A stretch of 64,000 bases of DNA from Pneumocystis sp. 'macacae' (lineage: Eukaryota > Ascomycota > Pneumocystomycetes > Pneumocystales > Pneumocystaceae), in assembly GCA_018127085.1 (NCBI GenBank), contig CM030722.1, positions 372,001-436,000 on the forward strand. Reading direction: 5' to 3'. The notes below the pieces were generated by a model that saw only the letters and a program-made list of their open reading frames with translations, searched no databases and had not been told where the DNA came from. Shown piece after piece: positions 38,093 to 52,466 of the stretch; position 1 is the stretch's first letter, and the number at the start of each line of letters is the position of its first letter. The translations under genes and the position numbers were made by a program.

Positions 38093-38558
38093 ATGAGATG
38101 GATGTTTATAATAGTGTATATTCTATCAACATGTTTTGCATTTTTTAAACAAAATGAAGAGGCAAAAAACAATTGCTATGGCAGTATAATGTGTGGGCCA
38201 TCTATGCTAGGCAATTGCTGGCAAGCAATTGAAAAATATGATAATGATAAAAAATATTCAGGATATACAAGCCGGACAGAGGCAGGTTTCGGGTATGGTT
38301 CAGGATGTACAATTATTTTTACATGTGAAGATAAGGTATAAAAAATATAGAAAAAAAAATTCTAAAAAGATCTAGCCTTACGTAACATTAACTGGAAGAA
38401 ATATAAAAGATATTGCAGCAGCTATAGTTAAAACATGTGAAGAGGATCTGGGTACTCCTTGCGGGTCAAAATATATTAATCAATTAGAAGATAAATGTAG
38501 AGTAACAGGTACATGTTCAAAATACATAGATTTTTCATTTCTAATGAATATCAAGTAA
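38093..38558 (+). CDS. Secreted Cys-rich protein resembling the KP4 killer-toxin family
   Basis: ATG at 38093 begins a clear secretory signal peptide: basic residue, about 12 hydrophobic residues, small residue near position 18. About 130 mature residues with nine cysteines follow. Features shared with KP4-like proteins are an early GS-x-x-C-G motif, a central Gly-rich segment ending in Cys, an ITG/LTG-like strand leading into an Ala/Ile-rich helix, and a following Cys-Gly-Ser. KP4 is a virus-encoded killer toxin of Ustilago that blocks calcium channels; related chromosomal genes occur in many fungi. One intron, 38336-38375. Stop TAA at about 38556. No toxicity can be inferred from sequence. 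It could equally be a self-directed or host-facing secreted protein. Confidence 0.5.
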
Positions 38559-38928
38559 ATTATTGCGCGTAAGTTTTTTTAAAACATATCAACAAGTTAA
38601 TGAAAAATAGAGAATGTTATGATCGTGGTTAAGGTGATATTCAAAAATAAATCAAAATACTGTAATATTTTATTGAATTGACTCTGCAATAATAGAAATC
38701 TAACCCTCTTTCTTTTAAAAAGATCATATACATGTATTTTATTTTGTTTTTATAAAATTAGAGTAATAAATAAAAATGTTAAAGATTCAAAATGATAAAG
38801 GACTATAGAATAAAACAGATATATAGAGATGCTATAAAATACCCAGATTATATTAATTACAATTGTCTAGCATCGATGATTTCAAAAAGCAATAAAAAAT
38901 TGCTAAATTGTCTTTAATACATGCTCAT
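38559..38928. other. Convergent 3' intergenic region
   Basis: About 370 bp between the KP4-like gene and nst1 stop codons. AT-rich; no further exon of either gene was recognised. Confidence 0.5.
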
Positions 38929-41900
38929 TTAAAATGCACCAGTTACAGATGAATTTATTGGCCATCGTGATTGAGAACCAGATGAAGGGGAATTAGAGGA
39001 AGGAAATGCCATTGTAGGAAAGCCAGAAAGCCCAGATTTGCACGGTGTCTGATCTAGAATGTCATCATATCTTATCATAACATGTTGTCCTTCTATTTTA
39101 CACGTGAAAAAACCACCTCCGTTTTGAGAATTCCCAGATATTGCACATGCATCCAATATTTGTTTTATTTGTACAGGAGTATCAGAAAACAAATCATTAT
39201 ATAATTTTAAAACCTGATCAACTAAAAACAATTGAGTTTTAGAACCATATTGTTCATCAAGACGCAAACAAATTAATTTGCACCGTTGTCGCAATAAATT
39301 CTGATTAATATAATATTGATTATTCCAATCTAACATGCTTAATAAAAACGTAAAAATATATTGCATTAAAACATACTAATATTTGGAGGCCATACATCAG
39401 GAAATCGAGAATTTGATAACCCTGATTGCCATAGTTGATCTGAAATATTGCAGTGTCGTGATTCTTGAGAAGTTGAAACATGACGATTTACTAAAAAAAT
39501 TAAAAATTCATATTTTGTAAAAAAAACATACAATTTATCGATTCTAAAAACGGAGAATTTCTTCTGAAAATATGTTTAGAACGAGTTGGTAATCCACCAG
39601 AAATATCATTTATGTGATTTGATATAATCGAATCATTATCATTATCATCTAAAAGTGCTTTGCTTCCCATAACTTCACTCAACTCACTGATTGTAGGTGT
39701 TTTCCGTGACTCATCTTTACAAAATGCAGTGCCACTTGGGCGTTGAATAGGAGATGGCCTCTTTATTGGCTTTGTAGTAGTGTTAGATACAATACGCGTT
39801 GCATTATCATCTAAAACTTTATTCCGTGTTTCAAGGACTCCTGATATAGTATTATGATCTTTATCTTCTATATGATGAAATGGATGAGGAAATGTCGTTG
39901 TTGATGTAATAGGCAATGAATGATAATTATTTAAACTTACCGAATGAGATGAAGTTTCGTTTTTATAATTATTAGAAGCTACTTTAAATAACTTTAATGG
40001 AGATAAAGAGTAATCGTATTGTTGATTCGGTGACACAGATGTTGATGCAAAAATTCCGCCAGAAATATTATTAATATTTGGATATGATGTTAATGGTTGA
40101 TATGTAGAATGAGTAGATGAAAGATTTTGACTAAGAGTAGTATCAAAGCCAGGTGGATGTTGTAAAGTAGAATTTAAACTAGAAGACATATGCGGTGATT
40201 TTTGAGAAGTATTTTGTAAACCATGTGAAGATTGAGAAAATATAACAGATGATGATGACTGTGAATTGTCCGACTCATGCTCTGTCTTCAGTGAAAGAAT
40301 GGATGATGAATTTAAAGAACTAGAAACAGGCGATCTTGTTTCTTTTATAGGCTCTATTATACTATAAAAAGAATCCTGGTTCTCGTTTTTCGGAGACTGA
40401 TTAACAAAAACAGCATTACTCGACATATTTTCTAATGGACTTTGTTCATGTTCATTCTTTTCTTTAAGATTTTGTATTTTATTTTCATCTCCTTTAGTTT
40501 TAATTTCTTTTTCTTTCTTTATATTTAAATCCTTCTTCTGTTCTTTATCTATTTCCTTTTTCTTTTTTTCTTTATCATATTCCTTTTCTTTATCCTGAAG
40601 TTGACGTCGTTTTTCTTCATCTAATGCCTTTTTTTCTGCCTCCTTTTTTAATCGCAATTCTTCTTTTTTCTTTTTAGCTTCTTCTAATCGCTTTTCTTCT
40701 TCAATACGCAATGCATTTTTCTCCGCAAGACGCTCAGCTTCCTTTCTAGCTTTTTCTTGATCTTTCAGCTGTTTTTGTAGTCTAAAAACAATTAATCTTC
40801 CGAATTTAATTTTATAATAGAACTATATACTTCTTTTTATCTTTTTTACGTTCTTTCTCTTTGGCTTTTTTTAATTCACGCTCTTCTTTAAGACGACTCT
40901 CTTCTTCTAATTCCTCTAACAACCGTTGCTGTCTTTCTTCTGCAACTTTTTCCCGGTAAGCAATTAAAACCCTCTGCTCAAACATCCTAGCAGCAAATAT
41001 CTGAAACATTCGCCGTCCTTCTTCTATTCGTTGTTCTTCATCCAAAGTATTCTAAAACATTAACACTATAAATAATAAAAACAATAAAAAACAGATACCA
41101 TTTCATCATCTTCGCTTTCTTCATCATAACTAAGAATAATCAATAATTGATGGAAAATTAAATTAAATTAATTTTACTCCTCATCATCCGAGTCAAATTC
41201 AGTCGTTTCAATTTCCATTACAGCACCTTCTTCTCTTTGAATCCGTCTTTCTGCAAGCTGTTCCATCATCTCTATGAACTTTTTCCCATCATTTTTAAGT
41301 AAATCATCCGCAACAGTAAGAATCCCTCCCTAAACCTTTATTAAAAATTGTAAACAAAATCAAAAATAAATATTTTACCTTAACAGTCAAGCTATTTCCA
41401 AAATTAAAAAAATCAAATCTCGGATCAACACTCTCAGATAAAATACTTTCATCATATTCTCCATCACTATCGAGAATACCTTCGCTATCTTCTAAATCCT
41501 CCGGACGTCCAGTCAAAGAATTTTTACGCAATAAAGACAATGAACTAAACCTTTGCTGCTGATTTGCATAGTGCTCCAATTCCTCATAATATGCATCATA
41601 AAGTACCTCAAGTTCTTCTTCAATTGCAACACGTTTTCTGTCGCAAACAGAACATGAACACGAATGCTTTTGTTGTTCTTTCATTTTCTTCAGCACTGCT
41701 TCTTTTTCAACCTTTACAAGTCCTCGACGCTCTTCTTCTCCAAGTTGTAGCCAAAACTCTTTAATCCTTTCTCGTTCCTCATGTGTACTAATATTCCATA
41801 TTTGATCCTTTTGCCTTCTAGAAGCTACACGATATTGTGGAGGCGGCTGAATCATTCCATCAGATACCACTGAAGGATGATATGGGTCTCCAATAACGGT

Positions 41901-42386
41901 CCTCTTCTTTTTCTTTTTTTTACGACTCGATGCTTTCTTTTCCATAGGACCCAAAATATTATTAGACGACGAAAAAGATGCTGTTAATGGCAGTTCTCTG
42001 TGAATAGGAAACGAGAGATTCGGTGAGGTTGGATCATACTCCGGTTCATTCAAAAACCGGTCTTCACATGCCTGTTTGCACTCTGAAAGAGAAAAATCGC
42101 CTTTTCCACAACACGTCTCTAGATGAACCAGCCCAGATCCAGTGTTTTCCGAAAGTTTATGCTTTGTACGTTTCTTTTTTTTCTTTTTAGCCCGCGATCC
42201 CACTCCTATCAACGGCACTGTTTGGGATGCTTCAAAGCCCGTTTCACATCCTTTTTTCGCAATCATCGGCTTAGAAACCGTTTCACAACCATTCACTGGT
42301 ATGTTGTTCATTGATTGAACTCCTTTTCCCCCTAAAACAATATCCTGAATCCCCGGTTTTCCTGAAAACTGTTCGAGCCGTTCCAT
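38929..42386 (-). CDS. nst1: Nst1-like stress-response/P-body protein
   Basis: Fungal Nst1 influences salt tolerance and associates with splicing and mRNA-decay factors; its exact activity is unknown. I start at ATG 42386 ([10 protein letters not shown]), because the longer frame begins at GTG. A basic cluster ([13 protein letters not shown]) comes first. The conserved core follows: [40 protein letters not shown] and [20 protein letters not shown]. Next is an acidic segment, then a very long Lys/Glu/Arg coiled coil (about 41,040-40,450), for example [20 protein letters not shown]. The C-terminal half is Ser/Asn-rich with a closing [20 protein letters not shown]. Order and core match fungal Nst1. 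Small introns near 41,330-41,380, 41,100-41,180, 40,780-40,830, 39,490-39,530 and 39,370. Confidence 0.88.
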
Positions 42387-42878
42387 GAACCGTTTTTTGC
42401 TTTTCAAAAACACTGTCGACTAAAATTACTATCAAAACTCTGATAAAGCCTTTTATACCCTTTACCTCAACCTGTTTTGCCTTCTTTTAAAACACTTTGT
42501 CTGTTGATGGCAATTACACAGGTTGACACTCAGTACGCTTGTTGCCGTCTTCGTCCGTACAAATTTGTGCCCTTTTTTAGAGACATAAGAGGAGAAAGAA
42601 AAGGAAGAGAAAAAAGAATGAAATAAAGGATATAGGATACAAGGAATATGAATTAGGAATCAAACACACAACATTACAAAGTGAATGCTGTATAATGGTA
42701 AATTTATATATATAGCAGATAAATTATAGATTAAAGCAAAGAAAAATATGTATTTGGAGATCTTTTAAAAGTAAAATAAATAAATATAAGCCAAAACTCA
42801 GAAAAAGCAGCTTATAGCTGGAAAGAACATATATTAGTCAAAAAAATAGACAAACAGCAGAAATAGATGATCTTTGCA
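42387..42878. other. Intergenic region upstream of nst1
   Basis: About 490 bp between nst1 and the SR-protein gene, both on the reverse strand. A weak X-box-like half-palindrome GTTGATGGCAAT lies at 42503-42514, about 120 bp upstream of the nst1 ATG. A purine-rich stretch (GGAGAAAGAAAAGGAAGAG) lies at about 42590. Otherwise plain. Confidence 0.4.
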
Positions 42879-44477
42879 TTAAATATTTAATACTCTTGAT
42901 CCTGTAAAAATGTTAGAGTGCCAGGAGCTAGACATAGTAAAAGAAACACTTTCCCTTATTGAATGATCAATCGGACTCCGGACAGAACCGTCTCTAGGGG
43001 AAAAATTCCTAGGAGATCTTACCGGAGACCTTACAGGAGATCTCGTTTGAGAGCGTTCTCGAGAACGTCCTGGAGATCTCTCTCGAGAACGGTCACGAAG
43101 AGGCGACCGGTTATATGGTGAAATACCTCTAGAATATCTGTCGTCTCTAAATCCCCGACGACCAGAGTATTCATCTCGACGGTAATAGGGATCCCTATCA
43201 TCTCTTCGATAACGTGGAGAATGCCGGTCATACCTATCATAGCCTTTATCATAATTGCGATAACGAGGCAAGGACCGATTGCGACGAGGAGAACGGGATC
43301 GAGGACGAGATAAATCCTGAATCAAAGATTAATATATAAGAGAAAACCTTTTCTGAATTTTGTCTAATACCAAATCTTCGTGAAGAATTACCTCAGAACC
43401 CTTAAAATCAACGCCATCCAACTTTCGGACAGCTGCTCTGACGTCCTCTTCGGTTTCAAATTCAACAATTCTGCAGATTTTAATATTAACCACTTCAATA
43501 TCGACAAAACCCACCCTTTACCACTGCCGTCACGACTACAATCGGCATAGGTAACTTCTCCTGCGGTCCGCATAAAATCCTTTAAATCCTATTGAAAAGA
43601 GTATAAGCATATGCGTCAATTGAATACACCCAGAAACAAATGGGAAGAAAAAAAGAGCCATCCTCAAACAATCCAGGCTTATAGCCTATTTAGTCCCAAA
43701 AAGCAAAGCCATAAAACCCAATGCTCTTAAATCCCAGTTTCACATTTAAAATGAATCAATGTTCAAGAACCCCTCGGAGCCATATATATTAGCACCAGGA
43801 GAAGACACCTAATCCTAAGCGGATCCAACCAAGAACACATTGGGACCAAACGGTATCCGGCAAAAATAAAAAAGACAAAATTGGCTAACCTGCCAGCTGA
43901 CATTTTGAGAAAGATTCTCAACAATTACACGATATCCTGTCCTTCTTGGCCGAGGATAGCTTTTCCCAAATTACACAAGACTTTAAAGCATAATAAAGGA
44001 AAATACCGAACATCCGGGTCACGATTACGAAAATCATTTCGACGATCTCTTTCACCACGTGCAAACTCAATATTAATACGATCTCCTAAAATTTTTTTCC
44101 CGTCTATTAACACCTCAGATCCATAGAATACAATCTTAATTATTCTACCAAGGTCTTCACTGAATCAGCCTATTGTTTTGTACAATGTGTAGAAAAATAT
44201 ACCTTGAACAGCATCTTTCGCATCGCGTGGATCTTTAAACTAAAAGTAAGAACCTATTAGGCCATATTTGCAAGTCCTTTATAGAAAATACTTCAACGAA
44301 TGCAAATCCTGACATTAATTTGATTTCTTCAATATCTCCGTAACCATAGAAAAATTTTTCAATATCTCGACGCTCAACTACTATTTTTCAACTGATAAAA
44401 AACGAAAAAAAAAGCACATTACTGTTCCTTGGAAGACTGCCGAGGTAAACTCGAGTTTCCGAAACCGGCCGTGACAT
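42879..44477 (-). CDS. srp2: SR-family splicing factor, two RRMs and an RS domain (Srp2-like)
   Basis: RNA-binding splicing regulator. ATG at 44477 gives MSRPVSETRVYLGSLPRNS (RNP2), joined to VERRDIEKFFYGYGDIEEIK and GFAFVEFKDPRDAKDAVQ (RNP1). After VLIDGKKILGDRINIEFARG a second, pseudo-RRM reads GYRVIVENLSQNVSWQDLKD then FMRTAGEVTYADC. SWQDLKD is the pseudo-RRM signature of SRSF1-type proteins. The C-terminus is an RS/RD-rich domain (RPRSRSPRRNRS, RSRERSPGRSRERSQTRSPV) ending VSFTMSSSWHSNI... at TAA 42879. Introns are small except one of 301 nt between SWQ and DLKD (43589-43889). Another (about 43,466-43,508) gives SGKGRIVEFETEEDVRAA. Frames at 43,031-43,252 and 43,388-43,573 are shadows. 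The Srp2 name is by architecture. Confidence 0.85.
43589..43889 (-). other. 301-nt intron in the SR-protein gene
   Basis: Bounded by CTGGCAG|GTTAGC and CAATAG|GATTTA on the reverse strand. It is six to seven times the usual intron length here and less AT-rich than other introns. It interrupts the pseudo-RRM between Gln and Asp of SWQDLKD. Confidence 0.7.
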
Positions 44478-44749
44478 TCTCGACACTTTTTTCTTGATAA
44501 AATTGAAAATCAAATTTTTGTAAATCGTAATGTCGATTACACGAAATAAATCTTTTATATTACAAAAAAAAAGCATAATGGAAAAAGAGAGAAATATATA
44601 AAATATATAAGAAGTAAAATTATAAAAAAACAAATATATAAAAGGAAGTATTTTCTGAAAAAGAATGTTTTATTAAATGAAAGATGAAGACATTCGAAAT
44701 AAGATATATATAGATAAATAACAAATAGAAGAATAAAACTATGTGAATT

Positions 44750-47282
<2,533 letters not shown>

Positions 47283-47523
47283 TACACAAAATGTTAAGTT
47301 TCTAACCGTTCAAACCCGCTCAAAACACCCTTCCAACACGAAAATCGCTTACTTAGTATTTCAACATGAAACGAAGTGTATTATACGCTTTTTAGAGCGC
47401 TTTTTAAATGTAAATGGACCCTATAAAGAAAACCGGACAAAAATTATATTAAAATCGGCTTACCAAGACGTCGATACTAATCGAACGTCACCAAAAAATA
47501 AGTTAATCACTTTTTGCAAAAGA

Positions 47524-47768
47524 ATGGTATTTTATAAAAGAAATATAGTTATTTTACTAACAAATGTAGTCAGGAAGACAAGGAGGTAAGCTTAAACCTT
47601 TAAAAGCACCAAAGAAAGAGAAACGCGAATTAGACGATGTTGTTTCCGAAAAAATATTTTTAAACAACTAATACGCAGCAGGATGATCTCGCTTTTAAGA
47701 AAAAACAACAAGAAAATGCAAAAAAAGAAGAAGCTGCCCGAAAATTACTTTTATCCAAGAAAAAATAA
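47524..47768 (+). CDS. tma7: Tma7-like translation-machinery-associated protein (three exons)
   Basis: Very small ribosome-associated protein (human CCDC72/TMA7). The first coding exon is just the ATG (47524-47526). Intron 47527-47569 (GTATTT, branch ACTAAC, acceptor TGTAG) joins it to SGRQGGKLKPLKAPKKEKRE, which matches the family start MSxRxGGKxKPLKxPKK. A second intron, 47639-47681, joins ELDD to DDLAFKKKQQENAKKEEAAR, matching the DxEDxAFKxKQ block. The protein ends KLLLSKKK at TAA 47766, about 52 residues. Tma7 is normally near 64 with a GGIKKSGKK end, which is missing here. Divergent from prp4 across about 240 bp. Confidence 0.8.
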
Positions 47769-47818
47769 CCATTTTCAACATGGCCAGTCAAAATTTTCAT
47801 CATCAAACTTTAAATCAA

Positions 47819-48734
47819 TCATCTACGAACACGCACTATGACTATTTCTCCATCAATAGCCCAATTAGTTACTGTTGAAATAGGTCCAACATAATTTTCA
47901 GCCCATTGTTTTGATACAGTATAATACGCAGCACCAACAACCCGTGCGCATCGTTCTTGCATTATTCTACGGCTTTGATCAATAAGCCGTTGATATAACC
48001 ATGGCGAATTATTACGCAGTCGATGCCATGCAACATAGTTATTTTCAATAATGACGCGAGCAACTTGAAATGCTACATCTTGTGTATCCAACTTCCATTG
48101 TCGCAAAGCTTCATATAATTCGTGCAAATTTCCCAATACACATATCAAGTGCAGTAAATAACATGTTACTAGCTGATTATTTGTAAATGACTTCAACTGT
48201 TCTGGGTAAATAACATCTATTAAGTATTGTAGTGCCGGAAAATATGTTTCAACATGATTCATGTATATTCCTATACGTGCAGACATTTCATATACAGTAC
48301 ATGTAAAAGCATCAATACGTTGACTTGCTCTTAAACCTTCACGAAGTTGACCTGAACTATTAGAAAAAGTATACAAAATTGATGTAAAACATACGAAACA
48401 TATATAAACAATGCTCCCTGTTGGAAAAATGTGTTTTAGAATCAACTACTGTTAATGTAGAAAATGCCTCTTCTAATGTTTCTTTATCTTGGGTTACTTT
48501 TTTAATCAATGTAGTATACTTTAAGCAGTTATTAATACCACGAAAACACCTTTTCTACCTTTCTCTTAATCTTTTTATATAATTCCTCCTGTACTTGTGA
48601 ATCTTTTAATCTGTAAAATGATCAAAGTTATTCACACTCCTAAACTGCATAGTATACCTGTCATCGTTTCCTTTACTGATCAATCCATATTCGTTTAACT
48701 GTGACAACTTTGGTTTCTCATTTCTCCTGAACAT
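47819..48734 (-). CDS. Uncharacterised fungal protein with CSN8/PSMD8/eIF3k-like helical domain
   Basis: I recognise the type but not a function. ATG at 48734 (MFRRNEKPKLSQLNEYGLIS). Four exons carry helical charged sequence (VQEELYKKIKRK, LIKKVTQDKETLEEAFSTL). The conserved body is RIDAFTCTVYEMSARIGIYM, HVETYFPALQYLIDVIYP, LVTCYLLHLICVLGNLHELY and RVVGAAYYTVSKQWAENYVG. The alternation of helices, with a Y-L-L-H-L core and a late short strand, resembles the CSN8/PSD8/EIF3K family of scaffold subunits and a conserved fungal group of unknown role. Stop TGA at 47819. It lies 219 bp downstream of vps35 on the same strand. COP9, proteasome and eIF3 assignments are all possible; none is proved. Confidence 0.6.
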
Positions 48735-48953
48735 TGCAAACTGTTATTTATAAGAAAATTGAAATCATTTAGATCATACTTGTCAAGTAATTTAATGTAA
48801 TGACTTAAATATTGCACTAATAGTTGACAAAATCGTGGGTTTGTATGACCCTATAGACAATTTTCGCGCTATCGATTATTGTCCAAATATTGCAGTTGAA
48901 ATAAAAAATTACACGCCTTTAATAATATATATTTTTTACGTACATATATAAAG

Positions 48954-51900
48954 CTATGTATGAATTGCACTCCAAAGGGAAGGTTCCTGCTTTTTTCTCA
49001 TTGTAATATAATTAAGAGTTCTCTCAAAATGCCTAATAATATATTCCTGCATATTACCTTCTAGCTCTAAAATAGACGATGTACTAGCCACCATTGAAAA
49101 TTGTCGAATATTTGACTCAAAAGTCTGTGTATCAAAATTATCAATATTTTGCCGAATTAAATCAATTAACCCATTAAGGAATTTGGGATGAATCTAGTTA
49201 ATATTAACGTTAAATAATAAAAAAATCGAATACAAACGGATTCATTTTGATGATCATAATAATATATATAGCGATTCAGGATTTCAATAAAAAGTTCAGT
49301 ACCTAAATAAAATAAATAAATATTATAAAGTTCATTATAATACTTGTTAATGTATCAATACATGCATCTGCCAACTTAAGAGCCTTTTGAAGACATTCTA
49401 ACGATCTTGATCCATCGTGATAAAGCTAATAGAAATATTAAATAAAGCACAACAATTATAATCAATTTACATTGTTATCATTTTGTTCACCCCTTGCTGG
49501 AATATTTGTAACCCACCATAAATGACTTGCAAAATATACAGCACGCGTTTGATCAGGTTTTTTGAGCAATTTAGAGCCATGCAATGCACATTTTGTGATT
49601 AAAGTATCATAGTTTTCAGAAGAGAAGTTTCTTGTCATTTGCAAAACACCTGCAATCATAATCACAGCCTGATACTGTGCTCTTGATTCTGATAATGACT
49701 CTTCATATATTGTAAAAGCTTGTGCAAAAAAGTCGTACGCAATTTCTTCAAAAGCACCTTGATCTGCTACTTGTCCTGCAATAACAAAGTATCGTATACA
49801 CATCTCTGCATTTGTCACTTTGCTATATAAACTACTAATAATTTGATGTATAAACTTATAGACAGCAGAAGCTTTTTGATTCCATTCATTATCCTATATA
49901 ATTTAACAATTTTACATATTAATAGATATATATTATTAATCATACCAAGTGTTCTCGTAATTTATATGTTCTAGCAAGTTTAATAGCTTGTGTTATCAAT
50001 GAAGGACTAGTATATTTGATACGTTCTCCTCCTTCGAAGAAGTTTTTTCTTAATATTTGAAGAAGCTATAAAGATTAGAGTTAATGAATAACAAAACATA
50101 TATCTAAACCTTAAACTGAATGTCCGGATTCTCATTATATACAAGATGAACTAACCGTGCAAGCCATCCTTGTTCTTCCAAAGTTTCATCTGTTTCATTA
50201 TCTTTAGTTCTTCGGTTTTGTTGAATATTTCCCACAAGAGGTATTTTCATTCCCTCAGAAATCAAAACTCTAACAAGACATATTACACCTTCAAGGATTT
50301 GTGGAGTCTCAATACAAATATTATTTTTTATAAGAGATTGTATTACAGTAGTTGCGACGGCTCTTCTTGTAGAATATGGCTGTGTTTGTAATAAAGGTAT
50401 ATAATTCGGCAAAGAAAAAACTGTAAGAATATATGAATAAGATGTTATGGGTTCCAAAAGTAATTTTAAAAAATTATCCCTAGATTCCACAGAATGAAAA
50501 TCTACACTATTAAATTTTAAATAAAGAAATCTAAAAACAAAAAAAAGAATTACCTGTCAACGTATTCGATTATTTTTAATCTAGCATATTTTAAAACTTG
50601 ATCCACATATGAGAATTCATATGGATAACATGTAAGAGCAAGTTTGCAAAGACTAACAAGTAATGCGCTTATATCTTGAACAGATAAATCAGGTCGAGCC
50701 TAAATTGTTATTCTATCATTAACATTTTATGAAGTTCTATAAAACCTTAACTAATTTAACGATTTGTTCCCAAAACAGAGTAAATAGTTTAACATCACCA
50801 GGAATTACAGATCCTTTATCATCAACTTCAGTTTTAATATCTACAATATCAGATTCTTTATCTGTATTAGGACTTTCAAAGTAATCATTTTCTGTGCAAA
50901 TATTAACAGAATTTTCGTTTAAATTCACAAATGAAAGTTTTTCCCCTAAAGCATCTAATGCTAGTTTTTCCTTTTTTACACGTTCATCAAAGTTTTCAAC
51001 ATCAGTTTCTCTTGATACATATGCAGTAAGTTTGTAGATAAGATTAGTCCATATTTCTTTGATATTAACATGAGGATTTAATTTTGTTGTAATATTTAAA
51101 AAATCATCTAAAGTTTGTAGATGAAAATCGTCACTAAATACTTGAATAATCACTTCCATTAAATATTCTTGTGCTAAAACATCCCTACATTGAATAATCT
51201 GCTCCATAATTGAAGGAAGAATAGTCTATAATACGAGTTAGAGCTTCTTTTCATTTCACAAATTATATAATATGTGTACATACTGTTTTATACATATGCA
51301 AATCAATTCCCTCAAGCTGACTTAAACGAACAAGATTTGTTCCTACAAGAATTTTCAATTCCGAGCGCTCCTCTTCCCGCCTTTCTCGTTCTCTTGAATG
51401 TCCTTGATGCTGAAACCTAACCCATAATTTATTCATTTCAACAAAATTTGTCAAAATGAACGCTATCGAATCATTTAAATTCCCTTCCGGTCTTTGCAAA
51501 GACATATCAGCACTCTAAGCATAAAAAAAGTCTATTATTACCCCGTTGAAACACCAATTGGTAAATAATCCCGTGTTTGGCCTGATAAATAGTGACGAAG
51601 AAATAAACCTCTAAAAATACTTCAACTATTTATTTTTAAATACAAAAACTAATACCTAATCGGATGCTGGACTCCCCGTACCATCTCTAACATATCTTTC
51701 ATAATCTCCTTGACTGGTGAATCTTTTATTCCCATGTACACACTTGTATCCAATTAACAAAAAAACGTATTTATATAGAAAACCCTACGTTCCAACCGTA
51801 ATCATCAAATACAATCTAGGTACAATATTCCCTGCATATTGAACGAGCTCGTATACATCTGTCAAATGATGACGACCTGTTTGATGTGCTTCTAAAAGAT

Positions 51901-52466
51901 AAGTCGACAAATACCGCATTGCATCAAATACAGCCATATCTGGGGTACTTTGTAAGTTCATTATCCGCAGAATAGTAGTAATCCAGCACATCCTTATTTG
52001 AAATGCACATATAGTGCATATATAGCACATATATAACTTATGCAATATGCATAAAACACATATGTACTCAAATACATTGACTATACATTAGATCCATTAC
52101 GCATATATCTGAATGATGCGATCCTGTATTCCAATATAATATATATTGTATTTGAGCATATGTCTGGTACATCTACGCGTACAATATGTTCCTTAGCTAA
52201 AGCTACACTTACATAATTCATAATATTGCTTTGGACCAAGACGATCACTCCTTAATTCAGAAAGAATAGTACTTGCGTGCTAGGACATTATCCTTAGATA
52301 ATTGTATGTCTGATAAAAAACGTACCTTAAGTGCATCCATTAACCGATTTGCATCCAAGCAACGCCGCATTTGATATGTATATGATCGAATTGCTGTCAA
52401 AATATCATCTAACGGCACTGCCTGGCCTTCTTGCTGCAGAACTGATGTACTTGCCACTATCGACAT
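48954..52466 (-). CDS. vps35: Vps35, retromer cargo-recognition subunit
   Basis: Alpha-solenoid backbone of retromer, sorting receptors from endosome to Golgi. ATG at 52466 ([20 protein letters not shown]), then [30 protein letters not shown] and, across a 273-nt intron, [18 protein letters not shown]. Next are [100 protein letters not shown] and [20 protein letters not shown]. The end is [20 protein letters not shown] plus Thr, stop TAG at 48954. Full-length and very typical. The methionine in a frame at about 51,962 lies inside the long intron and is not a start. A dozen or so introns. Confidence 0.95.
51940..52212 (-). other. 273-nt repeat-bearing intron in vps35
   Basis: Donor TTAT|GTAAGTG and acceptor ACCCCAG|ATATGG restore [15 protein letters not shown]. 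The intron holds short inverted and direct repeats built on GCATAT/ATATGC (about 51,995-52,070). Confidence 0.75.

Noticed and set aside
41564..42314. Forward-strand frames across nst1
   Set aside because: Antisense shadows of the Lys/Glu-rich core; no family likeness.
43031..43573. Extra frames inside the SR-protein gene
   Set aside because: Frame-shifted shadows of the RS domain and of exons flanking the 43.5 kb intron; the RRM/RS frame explains the region.
51785..52045. vps35 frame starting at an internal Met with LQSTPD
   Set aside because: The segment before [11 protein letters not shown] lies in the 273-nt intron; splicing from YYEL restores the family sequence.
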